Assembly (NCBI GenBank): GCA_017428485.1 | Contig: JAFRQT010000011.1 | Coordinates: 24,651-88,650 of the forward strand | Reading direction: 5' to 3' | DNA: 64,000 nucleotides | From: Bacilli bacterium | Lineage (GTDB): Bacteria > Bacillota_I > Bacilli_A > RF39 > UBA660 | In this document: positions 31,619 through 39,723 of the stretch, one piece after another | How the letters are laid out: each line of letters begins with the position of its first letter | Position numbering within the stretch: position 1 is the first letter of the stretch | The notes under the pieces: generated by a model | The model's database searches: none | What the model was told of the DNA's origin: nothing | Seen by the model: the letters and a program-made list of their open reading frames with translations, nothing else | Program-made: the position numbers and the translations under genes

Positions 31619-32096
31619 TATTAAAGAATTATTGAATGATGAAAAGAGTATCTTGGTTTTTGATGTTGATGGTGTTTTAGCAGTGTTAGAATTTGGAGAG
31701 CACAACCATTATTCATTCAGTGATGAGGATTGGGACAATTATGTGGATAGTGGAAATAATCCTTACATAGAGGATAAAGTAAGTAAAAAAATGCAGAAAT
31801 TTATAAATAAAAAAGATAAAAATAAAATTTATGTAATTACCGCTATTGGAGTAAACAAAGAAGGAGAATATAAGAAGGAATATGTAGAAAAGTACTATGG
31901 TATTCTTCCTGAAAATGTTTATTTTGTTGATAGGAATAATGATAAAACAAGTAAATTAGTTGAGATAAGAAAAAATCACCCGGAAGTTGATGATAGGCAT
32001 ATTATTATGATAGATGATACACCTGATATATTAACAGATATTCAATTAAAAACTGATTTTTCTACTGCTCATATTAGTTCTTTTTTAGATATTTAG
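31611..32096 (+). CDS. HAD-superfamily hydrolase
   Basis: 161 residues from a GTG at 31611 with AGAGGATG ahead. Motif I is FDVDGVLAVLEF; motif II is an IYVITAIG strand, and motif III/IV is IIMIDDTPDILTDI with the Asp pair. The cap is small. Such proteins are phosphatases of small metabolites, but the substrate is unknown. It overlaps the gtrA-like gene by 8 bases and precedes rdgB by 11. Confidence 0.8.
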   Translation: MNNIKELLNDEKSILVFDVDGVLAVLEFGEHNHYSFSDEDWDNYVDSGNNPYIEDKVSKKMQKFINKKDKNKIYVITAIGVNKEGEYKKEYVEKYYGILPENVYFVDRNNDKTSKLVEIRKNHPEVDDRHIIMIDDTPDILTDIQLKTDFSTAHISSFLDI

Positions 32097-32107
32097 GGGA
32101 TGATATT

Positions 32108-32689
32108 ATGAATACTTTAGTAGTTGCATCTAACAATAAACATAAAATTAAAGAATTTAAAGAAATAATTAAAAATTATGAAATATTAAGTTTAAGCGAT
32201 ATTGGATTTGATTCTGATATTGAAGAGAATGGCAATACTTTTGCAGAAAATGCAATTATAAAAGCAAAAACTATATATGAATATCTAAAGGAAAAAGGAC
32301 TCAAATACCTTGTTGCTGCTGATGATAGTGGACTATGTGTTCCATCTTTAAATAATGAACCTGGAATATATAGTGCTAGATATTCTGGAGTACATGGTGA
32401 CACTCAAGCAAATAGAGACAAATTATTAAATAAAATAAATGGTAAAGATAGAAGTGCATATTTTATTTGTACTATATGTTTATATTATCCAAATGGAGAA
32501 TACAAAGTATTCAAAGGTAAAACATTTGGAAAAATAACAACTGAAGAAATCGGTAAGAAGGATTTCGGATATGATTGCGTATTTTATTCAAATGATCTTA
32601 ACAAAACATTTGGTGAAGCAACTGAAGAAGAAAAGAATAGTGTTTCTCATAGAGGAAGGGCCATTAGCGAAATGTTAAAAGAAATATAG
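32108..32689 (+). CDS. rdgB: XTP/dITP pyrophosphatase (RdgB/HAM1)
   Basis: 193 residues, standard length. N-terminal TLVVASNNKHKIKEF is the nucleotide-binding loop. ENGNTFAENAIIKAK, then ADDSGLCVPSLNNEPGIYSARYSG, then FGYDCVFY and the C-terminal SHRGRA all match the family. It removes non-canonical purine nucleoside triphosphates such as dITP and XTP. GGGGATGAT precedes the start and a terminator overlaps its stop. Confidence 0.96.
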   Translation: MNTLVVASNNKHKIKEFKEIIKNYEILSLSDIGFDSDIEENGNTFAENAIIKAKTIYEYLKEKGLKYLVAADDSGLCVPSLNNEPGIYSARYSGVHGDTQANRDKLLNKINGKDRSAYFICTICLYYPNGEYKVFKGKTFGKITTEEIGKKDFGYDCVFYSNDLNKTFGEATEEEKNSVSHRGRAISEMLKEI

Positions 32690-32706
32690 TAATTATATTT
32701 CTTTTT
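32678..32706 (+). terminator. Terminator after rdgB
   Basis: AAAGAAATATA (32678-32688) pairs with TATATTTCTTT (32694-32704) and is followed by T residues. Confidence 0.8.
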
Positions 32707-32794
32707 TAACATACTTGATTATTTACTAATAATATATTATAATATGTGCCTTATTTGTGTGAATAAATAACATAAAGAATAGTTGGTGATTGAT

Positions 32795-33460
32795 ATGAGT
32801 TTTTTATCTTTATTTTTATCAGGAAAAAGTAATACTACCGGTATGTATAACTATGATATACGAGAATTAATTGAGAATTTTAGTTTTTATGATTTTATTA
32901 GTAAAGCTCCAAGACGTGATATATTTGATTATGGTGCTTTTGCTGTATTTACCGATCAACAATATGTAATTGGATATAATTCCGGATTTGGAATTGGTAC
33001 GCATTATAGCTCTTTTGCTAGATTTATGAAAGATATTCACGGTGGTGGATATATTATTAATACAAATGATGCTAATAAATTATCTGATAAATGTATGTTT
33101 GATTTCATTACTGCCAAAATATATTATGAGGAAGCACTAAATGAAGGGTGTGTAACTAATAAATACTGGGGTGGCGCAAGATTTATTATGCCAGTTAGAA
33201 AAATATCTTTAAATCAATTGAAGTTATTTAGAAAATTTTATGATGAATACAATGAGGATTTAAAATATGCAATTAAAAAAAGTAATGGTACTTTTGATGT
33301 TTCTTATCAGTGTAATAAAGGTAAGGTTGTTGGTAAACTCGATAGCTTAGATGAAGTATTAAAATATATAGAAGAACATGTTGATTTAGATTATATTCCT
33401 GAAGAAAAAGATGAGATAATTTTAGGTACTGGATTAGGAAAAACAAGAAAATTAAAATAA
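32795..33460 (+). CDS. Conserved-looking protein of unknown function
   Basis: 221 residues from the ATG at 32795 (GGTGAT upstream); a GTG at 32783 is less likely. The protein is soluble, aromatic-rich, with a GYNSGFGIGTHYSSFARFM stretch and two short Gly pairs, and an acidic C-terminus. I do not recognise a family. It stands alone between the rdgB terminator and the NAD operon promoter, with TATAAT-like boxes in the 105-base gap ahead. Confidence 0.65.
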   Translation: MSFLSLFLSGKSNTTGMYNYDIRELIENFSFYDFISKAPRRDIFDYGAFAVFTDQQYVIGYNSGFGIGTHYSSFARFMKDIHGGGYIINTNDANKLSDKCMFDFITAKIYYEEALNEGCVTNKYWGGARFIMPVRKISLNQLKLFRKFYDEYNEDLKYAIKKSNGTFDVSYQCNKGKVVGKLDSLDEVLKYIEEHVDLDYIPEEKDEIILGTGLGKTRKLK

Positions 33461-33474
33461 TTTTTAAAAAAGTG

Positions 33475-33503
33475 TTGACATATTATTTTGTTTTTAATAT
33501 AAT
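33475..33503 (+). promoter_or_regulatory. Consensus promoter of the NAD operon
   Basis: TTGACA (33475-33480) and TATAAT (33498-33503), both perfect, are spaced by 17 bases. Such a strong promoter before a biosynthetic operon suggests repression is the main control. Confidence 0.92.
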
Positions 33504-33556
33504 GTTAATAACAAGAGCAGAAAGATCTGCTTTTAATAAAAACTCTGTTATTAACA
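33503..33556 (+). promoter_or_regulatory. Twin palindromic operators and hairpin in the NAD operon leader
   Basis: TGTTAATAACA (33503-33513) and TGTTATTAACA (33546-33556) are 11-base palindromes. The first starts at the last base of the -10 and covers the start of transcription. Between them AAGAGCAGA and TCTGCTTTT form a hairpin. The two sites also pair with each other as outer arms, so a stem in the leader RNA is possible. NrtR, encoded at 38881 within the operon, is the likely ligand-sensing repressor. A NAD riboswitch is the less likely alternative. Confidence 0.65.
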
Positions 33557-33584
33557 AAATGTTAAAAAGAAAGGAGCTGTTAAT

Positions 33585-34163
33585 ATGAAGAGAAAAGAAG
33601 AACTAAAAAAATTACTTGTTGTTGTAGACATGGTGAATGGATTTATCAAAAAGGGAGCAATGGCTGATCCATATATTAATCACATTACTCCAGAATTAAT
33701 TAAACTTGTAGAGGGAACACTAAGTGAGGATGAAGGAGTTGCGTTTGTTAAAGATACACATGATACTACTTCAACTGAATTTAAGAAATTTCCAGCACAC
33801 TGTGTAATAGGAAGTGGTGAAGAAGAATTAATTGATGAATTAAAACCATATGAAAGTGAATCACTTACTTATGAAAAAAATTCAACAAGTACAATATTTG
33901 CTAAGAACTTTTTAAATGATATTGAGTCAATGAAAAAATTAAGAGAAGTAATTGTAACAGGATGCTGTACAGATATATGTGTATTAAATCTAGTAATACC
34001 ACTAATTAACTATTTTGACGAGCATAATAAAGATGTAGATGTTATTGTTAGAAAAGATTTAGTTGAAACATATGATGCTCCTACACATGGTAGAAGTGAA
34101 TATAATGAAATGGCACTTAAATTAATGAAACAAGCAGGTGCTAAGATAATGGAGGGAAAGTAA
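33585..34163 (+). CDS. pncA: Nicotinamidase
   Basis: 192 residues of the isochorismatase-like fold. Catalytic Asp15 lies in VVVDMVNGF, a Lys in YEKNSTSTIF (about 98) and Cys132 in CTDICVLN. Metal ligands are visible as D-T-H (57-59) and P-A-H (His72). It converts nicotinamide to nicotinate and ammonia, the first salvage step, whose product goes to PncB two genes downstream. AAAGGAG precedes the start. First gene of the operon and nearest to the paired operators. Confidence 0.93.
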   Translation: MKRKEELKKLLVVVDMVNGFIKKGAMADPYINHITPELIKLVEGTLSEDEGVAFVKDTHDTTSTEFKKFPAHCVIGSGEEELIDELKPYESESLTYEKNSTSTIFAKNFLNDIESMKKLREVIVTGCCTDICVLNLVIPLINYFDEHNKDVDVIVRKDLVETYDAPTHGRSEYNEMALKLMKQAGAKIMEGK

Positions 34164-34164
34164 A

Positions 34165-34602
34165 ATGAAATATAATGAAGAATTATATAGTATGAGTAAA
34201 ACAGCTCAACGTGCACAATTAATACAAAAAAAGAATAAAAAAGAGATTTCTACAATGCAAAAAAGACTGCTTAAATATATTTTAAAAGAATTAAGAAGAA
34301 AAATATATGATCCACAATCAATTAATAATGGTTATATAGAAATAATATTTTTTGATAGATTTTTTAGCAAACCTGATCCAGGATACGAAGAAATAAAAGA
34401 ATTAATTAATAGTAATAACTTTTATAGTTTTGCAAGTGAGTATTGTATTTATCTTAGTGAAGTTGAAAATCGTTGTGATGACTTTCATTCATCATATTAT
34501 AAATTAGTTTGGGATTATCAAACATATTTTAATTCAATAAAAAAAGAAGCTGCTCAAAGAAAATTAAAACAAAAAAATAATGCTTATAAAGGAGAAAATT
34601 AA
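34165..34602 (+). CDS. Unknown basic protein in the NAD operon
   Basis: 145 residues, strongly Lys-rich at both ends, predicted mostly helical, with a central D-R-F-F-S-K-P-D-P-G-Y-E-E-I-K-E-L segment. It begins one base after pncA and ends one base before pncB (its tail overlaps the pncB ribosome site), so it is part of the operon. I do not recognise a family. Its fixed place between two salvage enzymes suggests a link to NAD metabolism but nothing more can be said. Confidence 0.6.
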   Translation: MKYNEELYSMSKTAQRAQLIQKKNKKEISTMQKRLLKYILKELRRKIYDPQSINNGYIEIIFFDRFFSKPDPGYEEIKELINSNNFYSFASEYCIYLSEVENRCDDFHSSYYKLVWDYQTYFNSIKKEAAQRKLKQKNNAYKGEN

Positions 34603-34603
34603 A

Positions 34604-36046
34604 ATGGAAAGATTACCAAGAAATTATACAATGTTAACAGATGCGTATGAATTGTTTATGTCAGATTCATATACTAAAACAAAAGAAGGAACTGAAGGAG
34701 TATTTGATTTATTTTATAGAGTTGTACCAAATGGTGGTGGATATACTATTATGGCAGGGCTTGATAAAGTAATCGAATATATTCAAAATTTAAAATTTAC
34801 AGATGAAGATATAGAATATTTTAAAAAATCTGGTTATAACTTTAGTGAAGAATTTTTAGATTATCTAAGAAACTTTAAATTCACTGGAGATATATATGCT
34901 ATTCCAGATGGAACTCCAGTGTTCCCAAATGAACCATTAGTTACAGTAAAAGCTCCTTTAATTGAAGCACAAATAATTGAAACTGCAATGTTATCAATAA
35001 TAAATGGAGCTAAAGAACATGCAACTGGTGCCAGAAGATTAGTAGAAGCAACACCTAAAAATGTAAAAATCATGGAATTTGGAGCCCGTAGAGCAGATGG
35101 ACTTGAAGCTGCGATTGATTCTTCTATTTATGGAATCATGGCTGGATGTGCAGGTACTAGTAACGTACAAGCAGCTCAAATGTTGGGCATCAAAGCACTA
35201 GGTACTATGGCACACAGTTTTGTTGAATCATTTGATAATGAATTAGATGCATTTATTGCATTTGCAAAAACTCATCCAGATAATGCAACATTACTTGTTG
35301 ATACATTTGATACTTTAAAATGTGGCGTACCTAATGCTATTAAAACATTTGACTGGATGAAAGAAAATGGATACCCAACAGATCATATTGGAATTCGTAT
35401 TGATTCAGGAGATCTTGCATATTTATCTAAAGAAGCAAGAAAAATGCTAGATGATGCAGGATATACAAATGCTAAAATATGTTTAAGCAATGGCCTTACA
35501 GCTGAAACAATTGAATCATTAACTAGTCAAGGTGCTTTCTTTGATTCACTAGGAGTAGGTGATAATATTTCTAAACCAGCTGGTAGAATGGGAGCTGTAT
35601 ATAAAGAGGTTGCAATAATTGAGGATGGAAAAAGAACTCCAAAAATTAAAGTAAGTAATGACATAATTAAAATTGTTAATCCAGATTTCAAAGATTTATA
35701 TAGAGCATATGATAAAAACACTGGTTATGCCATAGCAGATATTATGTGTAGTAAAGACAAAAAAATGCCTGAAAGAAATATGAAAATAATAAGCATTAAT
35801 GATTTAATTACTAATACTACTATAGATGATTATAGATTAGTTAAACTTCAAAAACCAATATTCATAAATGGAAAATTAGTTTATAATGATCCAACCATAT
35901 TTGAAAAGCAGGCATATTGTGAAGAACAAATGCAAACATTATATCCAGAAGTTAAAAGAACATTAAATCCACATAGATATTATGTAGATGGAACTGAAGA
36001 ATATGTTAATTTAAAAAATCAAATGATTCTAAGTCATAGGAGATAA
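34604..36046 (+). CDS. pncB: Nicotinate phosphoribosyltransferase
   Basis: 480 residues from the ATG at 34604 (AAAGGAG upstream). MLTDAYELFM at the start, EFGARRADGLEAAIDSSIYGIMAGCAGTSNV (with phosphoribosylated-His region nearby in GTMAHSFVESF), VDTFDTLKCGVPNAI and IRIDSGDLAYLSKEAR are the family blocks. It joins nicotinate with PRPP to nicotinate mononucleotide using ATP. It takes PncA's product and PRPP from Prs (27582), and its own product goes to NadD (37792). Confidence 0.96.
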   Translation: MERLPRNYTMLTDAYELFMSDSYTKTKEGTEGVFDLFYRVVPNGGGYTIMAGLDKVIEYIQNLKFTDEDIEYFKKSGYNFSEEFLDYLRNFKFTGDIYAIPDGTPVFPNEPLVTVKAPLIEAQIIETAMLSIINGAKEHATGARRLVEATPKNVKIMEFGARRADGLEAAIDSSIYGIMAGCAGTSNVQAAQMLGIKALGTMAHSFVESFDNELDAFIAFAKTHPDNATLLVDTFDTLKCGVPNAIKTFDWMKENGYPTDHIGIRIDSGDLAYLSKEARKMLDDAGYTNAKICLSNGLTAETIESLTSQGAFFDSLGVGDNISKPAGRMGAVYKEVAIIEDGKRTPKIKVSNDIIKIVNPDFKDLYRAYDKNTGYAIADIMCSKDKKMPERNMKIISINDLITNTTIDDYRLVKLQKPIFINGKLVYNDPTIFEKQAYCEEQMQTLYPEVKRTLNPHRYYVDGTEEYVNLKNQMILSHRR

Positions 36047-36048
36047 CT

Positions 36049-36633
36049 ATGAGAAAAGATAAATTAAATGAATTAAAAAGATATTCTGGTGAACTAAAGT
36101 GGATATCAAATGAACTTGTTCATGATAATAAAAATAGATTTGTTAGTGTTATTCCTAGAAAGTTTATTTTAAATAATGGAATGGTTATTCCAAGAGAACA
36201 AATATTAAAGAATAATATTGATGGTTCAGCAGTTATTGTTGTTCCAAGAGTAAAAAATGAATTACTTGTTACAGTTGAACCTCGTGTATTTACTGAAAAG
36301 AAAATAGCAGTAGGTTTTCCAGCCGGGTATATTGAAGAAGGCGAAACGCCAATAAATGCTGCGATACGTGAACTAAGGGAAGAAACAGGATATGTACCAC
36401 AAGCTATGACAGAACTTGATGCATTTTATCAAGATGAAGGAATTAGTGCTGCATACAATCATATATTTTTTGCAGATAACTGTGAGAAAAGATATAATCA
36501 AAAATTAGATCCAAATGAAGTGGTTAGATATATGACATTTACTTATGATGAAATATTAGAATTAGAAGATATGGGATATGTAAGTGGATCTAATTCTAAA
36601 CTTGCATTATGCAGAGTAAAGAAATATTTATAA
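36049..36633 (+). CDS. Nudix hydrolase, ADP-ribose pyrophosphatase-like
   Basis: 194 residues. Nudix box GYIEEGE-x7-RELREETGY (about 92-114) is complete. The preceding IPREQILKNNIDGSAVIVVPRVKNELLVTVEPRV resembles ADP-ribose pyrophosphatases (NudF/YqkG). It would break ADP-ribose to AMP and ribose 5-phosphate, recycling the product of sirtuin or other NAD-consuming reactions. It sits 2 bases after pncB and 14 before nadE, so it belongs to the operon. Confidence 0.88.
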   Translation: MRKDKLNELKRYSGELKWISNELVHDNKNRFVSVIPRKFILNNGMVIPREQILKNNIDGSAVIVVPRVKNELLVTVEPRVFTEKKIAVGFPAGYIEEGETPINAAIRELREETGYVPQAMTELDAFYQDEGISAAYNHIFFADNCEKRYNQKLDPNEVVRYMTFTYDEILELEDMGYVSGSNSKLALCRVKKYL

Positions 36634-36647
36634 AGAGAGGTTAAAAT

Positions 36648-37400
36648 ATGTTTGATGTAAAAAGAGAGACAAATAATATTGTTAAATTTATTAAAGACTA
36701 TTTTAAAAAGAATAATTTAAAGGGAGTTGTTTTGGGAATTAGTGGAGGTAAAGATTCAGCAGTTGTAGCTGCATTATTTGCAAAAGCACTAGGAAGTGAA
36801 AATGTTCTCGGAGTAACTCTTCCTTGTCATTCACATATAAGTGATAAAAATGATGCACAATTAGTAGCAGATAAATTTAGTTTTGAATTAATTAATCTTG
36901 ATTTAACAAAAACCTATGATAGTTTTATAAATGAAATTGATAAACTTGGAAATTTTACTGAAAGTCAGATTAAAAATAGTAATATTAATATAAAACCAAG
37001 GCTTAGAATGGCAAGTGTATATTATTTAGCTGCTCTTTACTCAGAACTTAAAGGCGGAACCTATATAGTTGCTGGAACATCAAATCTTTGTGAACTATAT
37101 GTTGGTTATTTTACTAAAGGTGGAGATTCAACATATGATATTGGAGTTTTAAATAATTATACTGTTGATGAAGTTATTAAAATTGGGGAATATTTAAAAG
37201 TACCTGATACAGTTATTCATAAAGCTCCTAGTGATGGACTTAGTGGAATGACTGATGAAGATAAATTAGGTGTTAAGTATAAAGATATAGCTTCTTATAT
37301 AAATAAAGAAAAATTAGATGAAGAAGTTACTAAGAGAATAGAAAAATTACATAATAATGCTAATCATAAATTTAATATACCTGTATATCAAAGAAAATAA
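36648..37400 (+). CDS. nadE: Ammonia-dependent NAD synthetase
   Basis: 250 residues, the short ammonia-type NadE without a glutaminase domain. The ATP pyrophosphatase loop SGGKDS is at 32-37. PRLRMASVYYLAALYSELKGGTYIVAGTSNLCELYVGYFTKGGDSTYDIGVLNNYTVDEV-like blocks contain the nicotinate dinucleotide and ATP contacts. It amidates nicotinate adenine dinucleotide to NAD, the last step of this pathway. AGAGAGG precedes the start. Confidence 0.95.
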   Translation: MFDVKRETNNIVKFIKDYFKKNNLKGVVLGISGGKDSAVVAALFAKALGSENVLGVTLPCHSHISDKNDAQLVADKFSFELINLDLTKTYDSFINEIDKLGNFTESQIKNSNINIKPRLRMASVYYLAALYSELKGGTYIVAGTSNLCELYVGYFTKGGDSTYDIGVLNNYTVDEVIKIGEYLKVPDTVIHKAPSDGLSGMTDEDKLGVKYKDIASYINKEKLDEEVTKRIEKLHNNANHKFNIPVYQRK

Positions 37401-37412
37401 TGGAGGTACTAT

Positions 37413-37790
37413 ATGAAAATGTATATTAAAGCAACAGAATTTTTAGGAATACTAAGTGCTTATTATAGTGAACTATTTGGACATGAAGTAAAAGTAGAAT
37501 CAGAGTGTTACCATGATATTGAAGGATATGGATTAAATGCAATGCCTATATCAAAAGTAAGATTTTCATATGAAACCGAAATAAAAATATACAATCATAC
37601 AGTTACTCAAACAAATGAATTGAGTACAGAAGACATCAAAGATGCATTTTCCAAAATACTAGAACAATACGATGTTGAAAATATTAGAAATGAAGTATGT
37701 GAATCAGATCGTTATAATAGTAGTTTAGATTTTATCGGTGTTGAGTTAACATTAAGAGAAAAACAAAAATGTATGGGATTGAGGCAATAA
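37413..37790 (+). CDS. Unknown protein, paralogue of the one at 46532
   Basis: 125 residues, with GGAGG ahead of the start. The N-terminus (F-L-G-I-L-S-A-Y-Y-S-E-L-F-G-H-E-V-K-V) and the C-terminus (F-I-G-V-E-L-T-L) correspond to the 128-residue protein at 46532-46918 (Y-Y-N-E-L-C-G-D-N-V-Q-L and F-E-G-V-R-L-K-V). The predicted fold is one or two helices around a small sheet. No recognised family. It lies inside the NAD operon, 12 bases after nadE and 1 base before nadD. Confidence 0.6.
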   Translation: MKMYIKATEFLGILSAYYSELFGHEVKVESECYHDIEGYGLNAMPISKVRFSYETEIKIYNHTVTQTNELSTEDIKDAFSKILEQYDVENIRNEVCESDRYNSSLDFIGVELTLREKQKCMGLRQ

Positions 37791-37791
37791 T

Positions 37792-38349
37792 ATGAAAGTA
37801 GGAGTATTTGTAGGTAGTTTTAATCCATTACATCTAGGACATGAAAAAGTTATAGAACTTATATTGAATAAAAAAATAGTTGATAGAGTTATAGTTATAC
37901 CTACATTATCATATTGGGATAAAAGTATAGATGTTAGTCTTGAAGATAGAATTAATATGTTAAAAACTATCGAAAATGATAAAGTAGTTATTAATACAGC
38001 ATTAAATAATAAGAAATATACATATGAAATTTTAAATGAATTAAGTAAAGAATATAGTGATTTATATTTAATAATTGGTGCTGATAATATTGTTAGTTTT
38101 AATAAATGGAAAAATCTAGTTAATATATTAAAACATCATGTAATAGTTGTAGAAAGAAATAATATAAACATTAATTATTATTTAAAAAATTTTAATAAAA
38201 GTAGATTTATTATAGTAGAAGATAATAATATTGAAATATCTTCTACTGACATTAGAAATTATATTAAAAATAATGACTTTAATTCATTAAAAGGAATAGT
38301 TAATAATAAAGTAATAGAATATATAAAAAGCAAAAAACTATATTTATAG
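37792..38349 (+). CDS. nadD: Nicotinate-nucleotide adenylyltransferase
   Basis: 185 residues. The nucleotidyltransferase signature GSFNPLHLGH (8-17) has the H-x-G-H pair at 14/17. The ISSTDIR motif (149-155) binds ATP. It converts nicotinate mononucleotide and ATP to nicotinate adenine dinucleotide, between PncB and NadE. The length is somewhat short compared with about 190-200 in other Bacillota. It is separated from the next gene by 8 bases. Confidence 0.95.
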   Translation: MKVGVFVGSFNPLHLGHEKVIELILNKKIVDRVIVIPTLSYWDKSIDVSLEDRINMLKTIENDKVVINTALNNKKYTYEILNELSKEYSDLYLIIGADNIVSFNKWKNLVNILKHHVIVVERNNININYYLKNFNKSRFIIVEDNNIEISSTDIRNYIKNNDFNSLKGIVNNKVIEYIKSKKLYL

Positions 38350-38357
38350 GAGATTAT

Positions 38358-38837
38358 ATGGAAAAAATTGTTAACAAATTAATTGAATTAAATAAAACCA
38401 TCAGTACTATGGAATCATGTACAGGTGGTTTTCTAGTTAGTGAAATAACTAATATAAGTGGATCATCTGAAGTACTTAAGTTTAGTGCAGTGACTTATTC
38501 AAATGAGTATAAAATAAAAATGGGAGTTAATCCAAAAACAATAGATAAATATTCTGTATATAGTATTGAAGTTGCGCGTGAAATGGGTAAATGCATAAGC
38601 GACTTTACTAGTTCTAATTATGGGATAGGTATAACAGGTAAAATTAATAATCCTGATAAAAATAACATGTTTGGTAAAGATAATGCAGTATTTTTTAGTA
38701 TATATGATAGAGAAAATAATAAATATTTTGATAATAAAATAACAGTTAAAAATCAAAGTAGAAGTTTGTGCAAAAAAGATATTGTTAATAAAATAATTAA
38801 TGAAATGTATAAAATATTAGAAATAAATAATAAATAA
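38358..38837 (+). CDS. pncC: CinA C-terminal family protein (PncC-like NMN amidase)
   Basis: 159 residues corresponding to the stand-alone CinA C-terminal domain. MESCTGGFLVSEITNISGSSEVL carries the catalytic Ser and the Gly pair. YGIGITGKINNPD matches the G-I-T-G region, although the usual A-G-P following it is N-N-P. The PncC enzyme deamidates nicotinamide mononucleotide to nicotinate mononucleotide, which fits the operon. The altered G-P region leaves some doubt about activity. Confidence 0.8.
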   Translation: MEKIVNKLIELNKTISTMESCTGGFLVSEITNISGSSEVLKFSAVTYSNEYKIKMGVNPKTIDKYSVYSIEVAREMGKCISDFTSSNYGIGITGKINNPDKNNMFGKDNAVFFSIYDRENNKYFDNKITVKNQSRSLCKKDIVNKIINEMYKILEINNK

Positions 38838-38880
38838 GTTAAATATATGATAAAATATATATGTCATATGAGGTGAAAAT

Positions 38881-39708
38881 ATGGAAAAAGAATATAATTC
38901 TGAAGAAGAATTTCTAAATGATTATGATTCTTCACAATTTGAAAAATTATCTATGACTGTTGATATACTTGTTTTAAGTGTTTCAAATGAAGAAACAAGT
39001 AATTATAGAAAAACTGATAAAAAGAAAATGAGCATTCTTTTAGTTAAAAGAAATCAGTATCCTTTTAAAGACAAATGGTGTTTACCAGGTGGATTTATTG
39101 GAATAGATGAAAACCTAGATGATGCTCCAATGAGAGTACTTAAAAGAGAAACTAATGTAGATAATATTTATTTAGAACAATTATATACATTTGGTGATAC
39201 TAAAAGAGATCCTCGTATGAGAATAGTATCTAGTGCTTATATGGCATTAATAGATAAAAATAAGTTAGATACTAGTTTAAATACAAATGCATCTTGGTTT
39301 GATGTTGTTAGTATTGAAGAAAAAAATAATTTGGTAAATATAATTCTTAATAATGGAAAAGAAACAATATCATTTACAATAAGAAAAGAACTAAAAGAAA
39401 AAACAACAGATAGATATAAATTTGTTGAAGTAGAAAATGATAAAATTGCTTTTGACCATACAATAGTCATATTATCTGGACTTGAAAGATTGAGAAATAA
39501 AGTAGAATATACTGATGTTGTATTTAATATGATGCCTGATTTATTTACATTAGGAGAACTACAACAAGTATATGAAGTAATACTAAACAAAAAATTACTT
39601 GATCCAGCATTTAGAAGAATAATTGCTGATAAAGTAGTTAAAACAAATAAATTAAAAACAGGTGGGGGACATAGGCCATCATATCTATTTGAATATAAAC
39701 ACAAATAA
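38881..39708 (+). CDS. nrtR: NrtR-type Nudix-related transcriptional regulator
   Basis: 275 residues. An N-terminal Nudix-like domain has the LPGGFIGIDE start, but the catalytic region reads R-V-L-K-R-E-T-N in place of R-E-x-x-E-E, so hydrolysis is unlikely. The C-terminal winged helix FTLGELQQVYEVILNKKL, then the basic R-R-I-I-A-D-K, then KTGGGHRPSYLFEY is typical of NrtR. NrtR represses NAD genes and is released by ADP-ribose or related ligands. The obvious sites are the twin palindromes at 33503-33556. GAGGTG precedes the ATG. It is encoded in the operon it would control. Confidence 0.88.
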   Translation: MEKEYNSEEEFLNDYDSSQFEKLSMTVDILVLSVSNEETSNYRKTDKKKMSILLVKRNQYPFKDKWCLPGGFIGIDENLDDAPMRVLKRETNVDNIYLEQLYTFGDTKRDPRMRIVSSAYMALIDKNKLDTSLNTNASWFDVVSIEEKNNLVNIILNNGKETISFTIRKELKEKTTDRYKFVEVENDKIAFDHTIVILSGLERLRNKVEYTDVVFNMMPDLFTLGELQQVYEVILNKKLLDPAFRRIIADKVVKTNKLKTGGGHRPSYLFEYKHK

Positions 39709-39723
39709 CAAGGAGGATAAATT

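Noticed and set aside
33503..33556. NAD riboswitch in the pncA leader
   Set aside because: The hairpin is explained by two DNA palindromes at operator positions, and an NrtR regulator is encoded in the operon. I see no features of the known NAD riboswitch classes.
39237..39704. 155-codon minus-strand frame inside nrtR
   Set aside because: It is a shadow of the NrtR coding sequence with no start signal.
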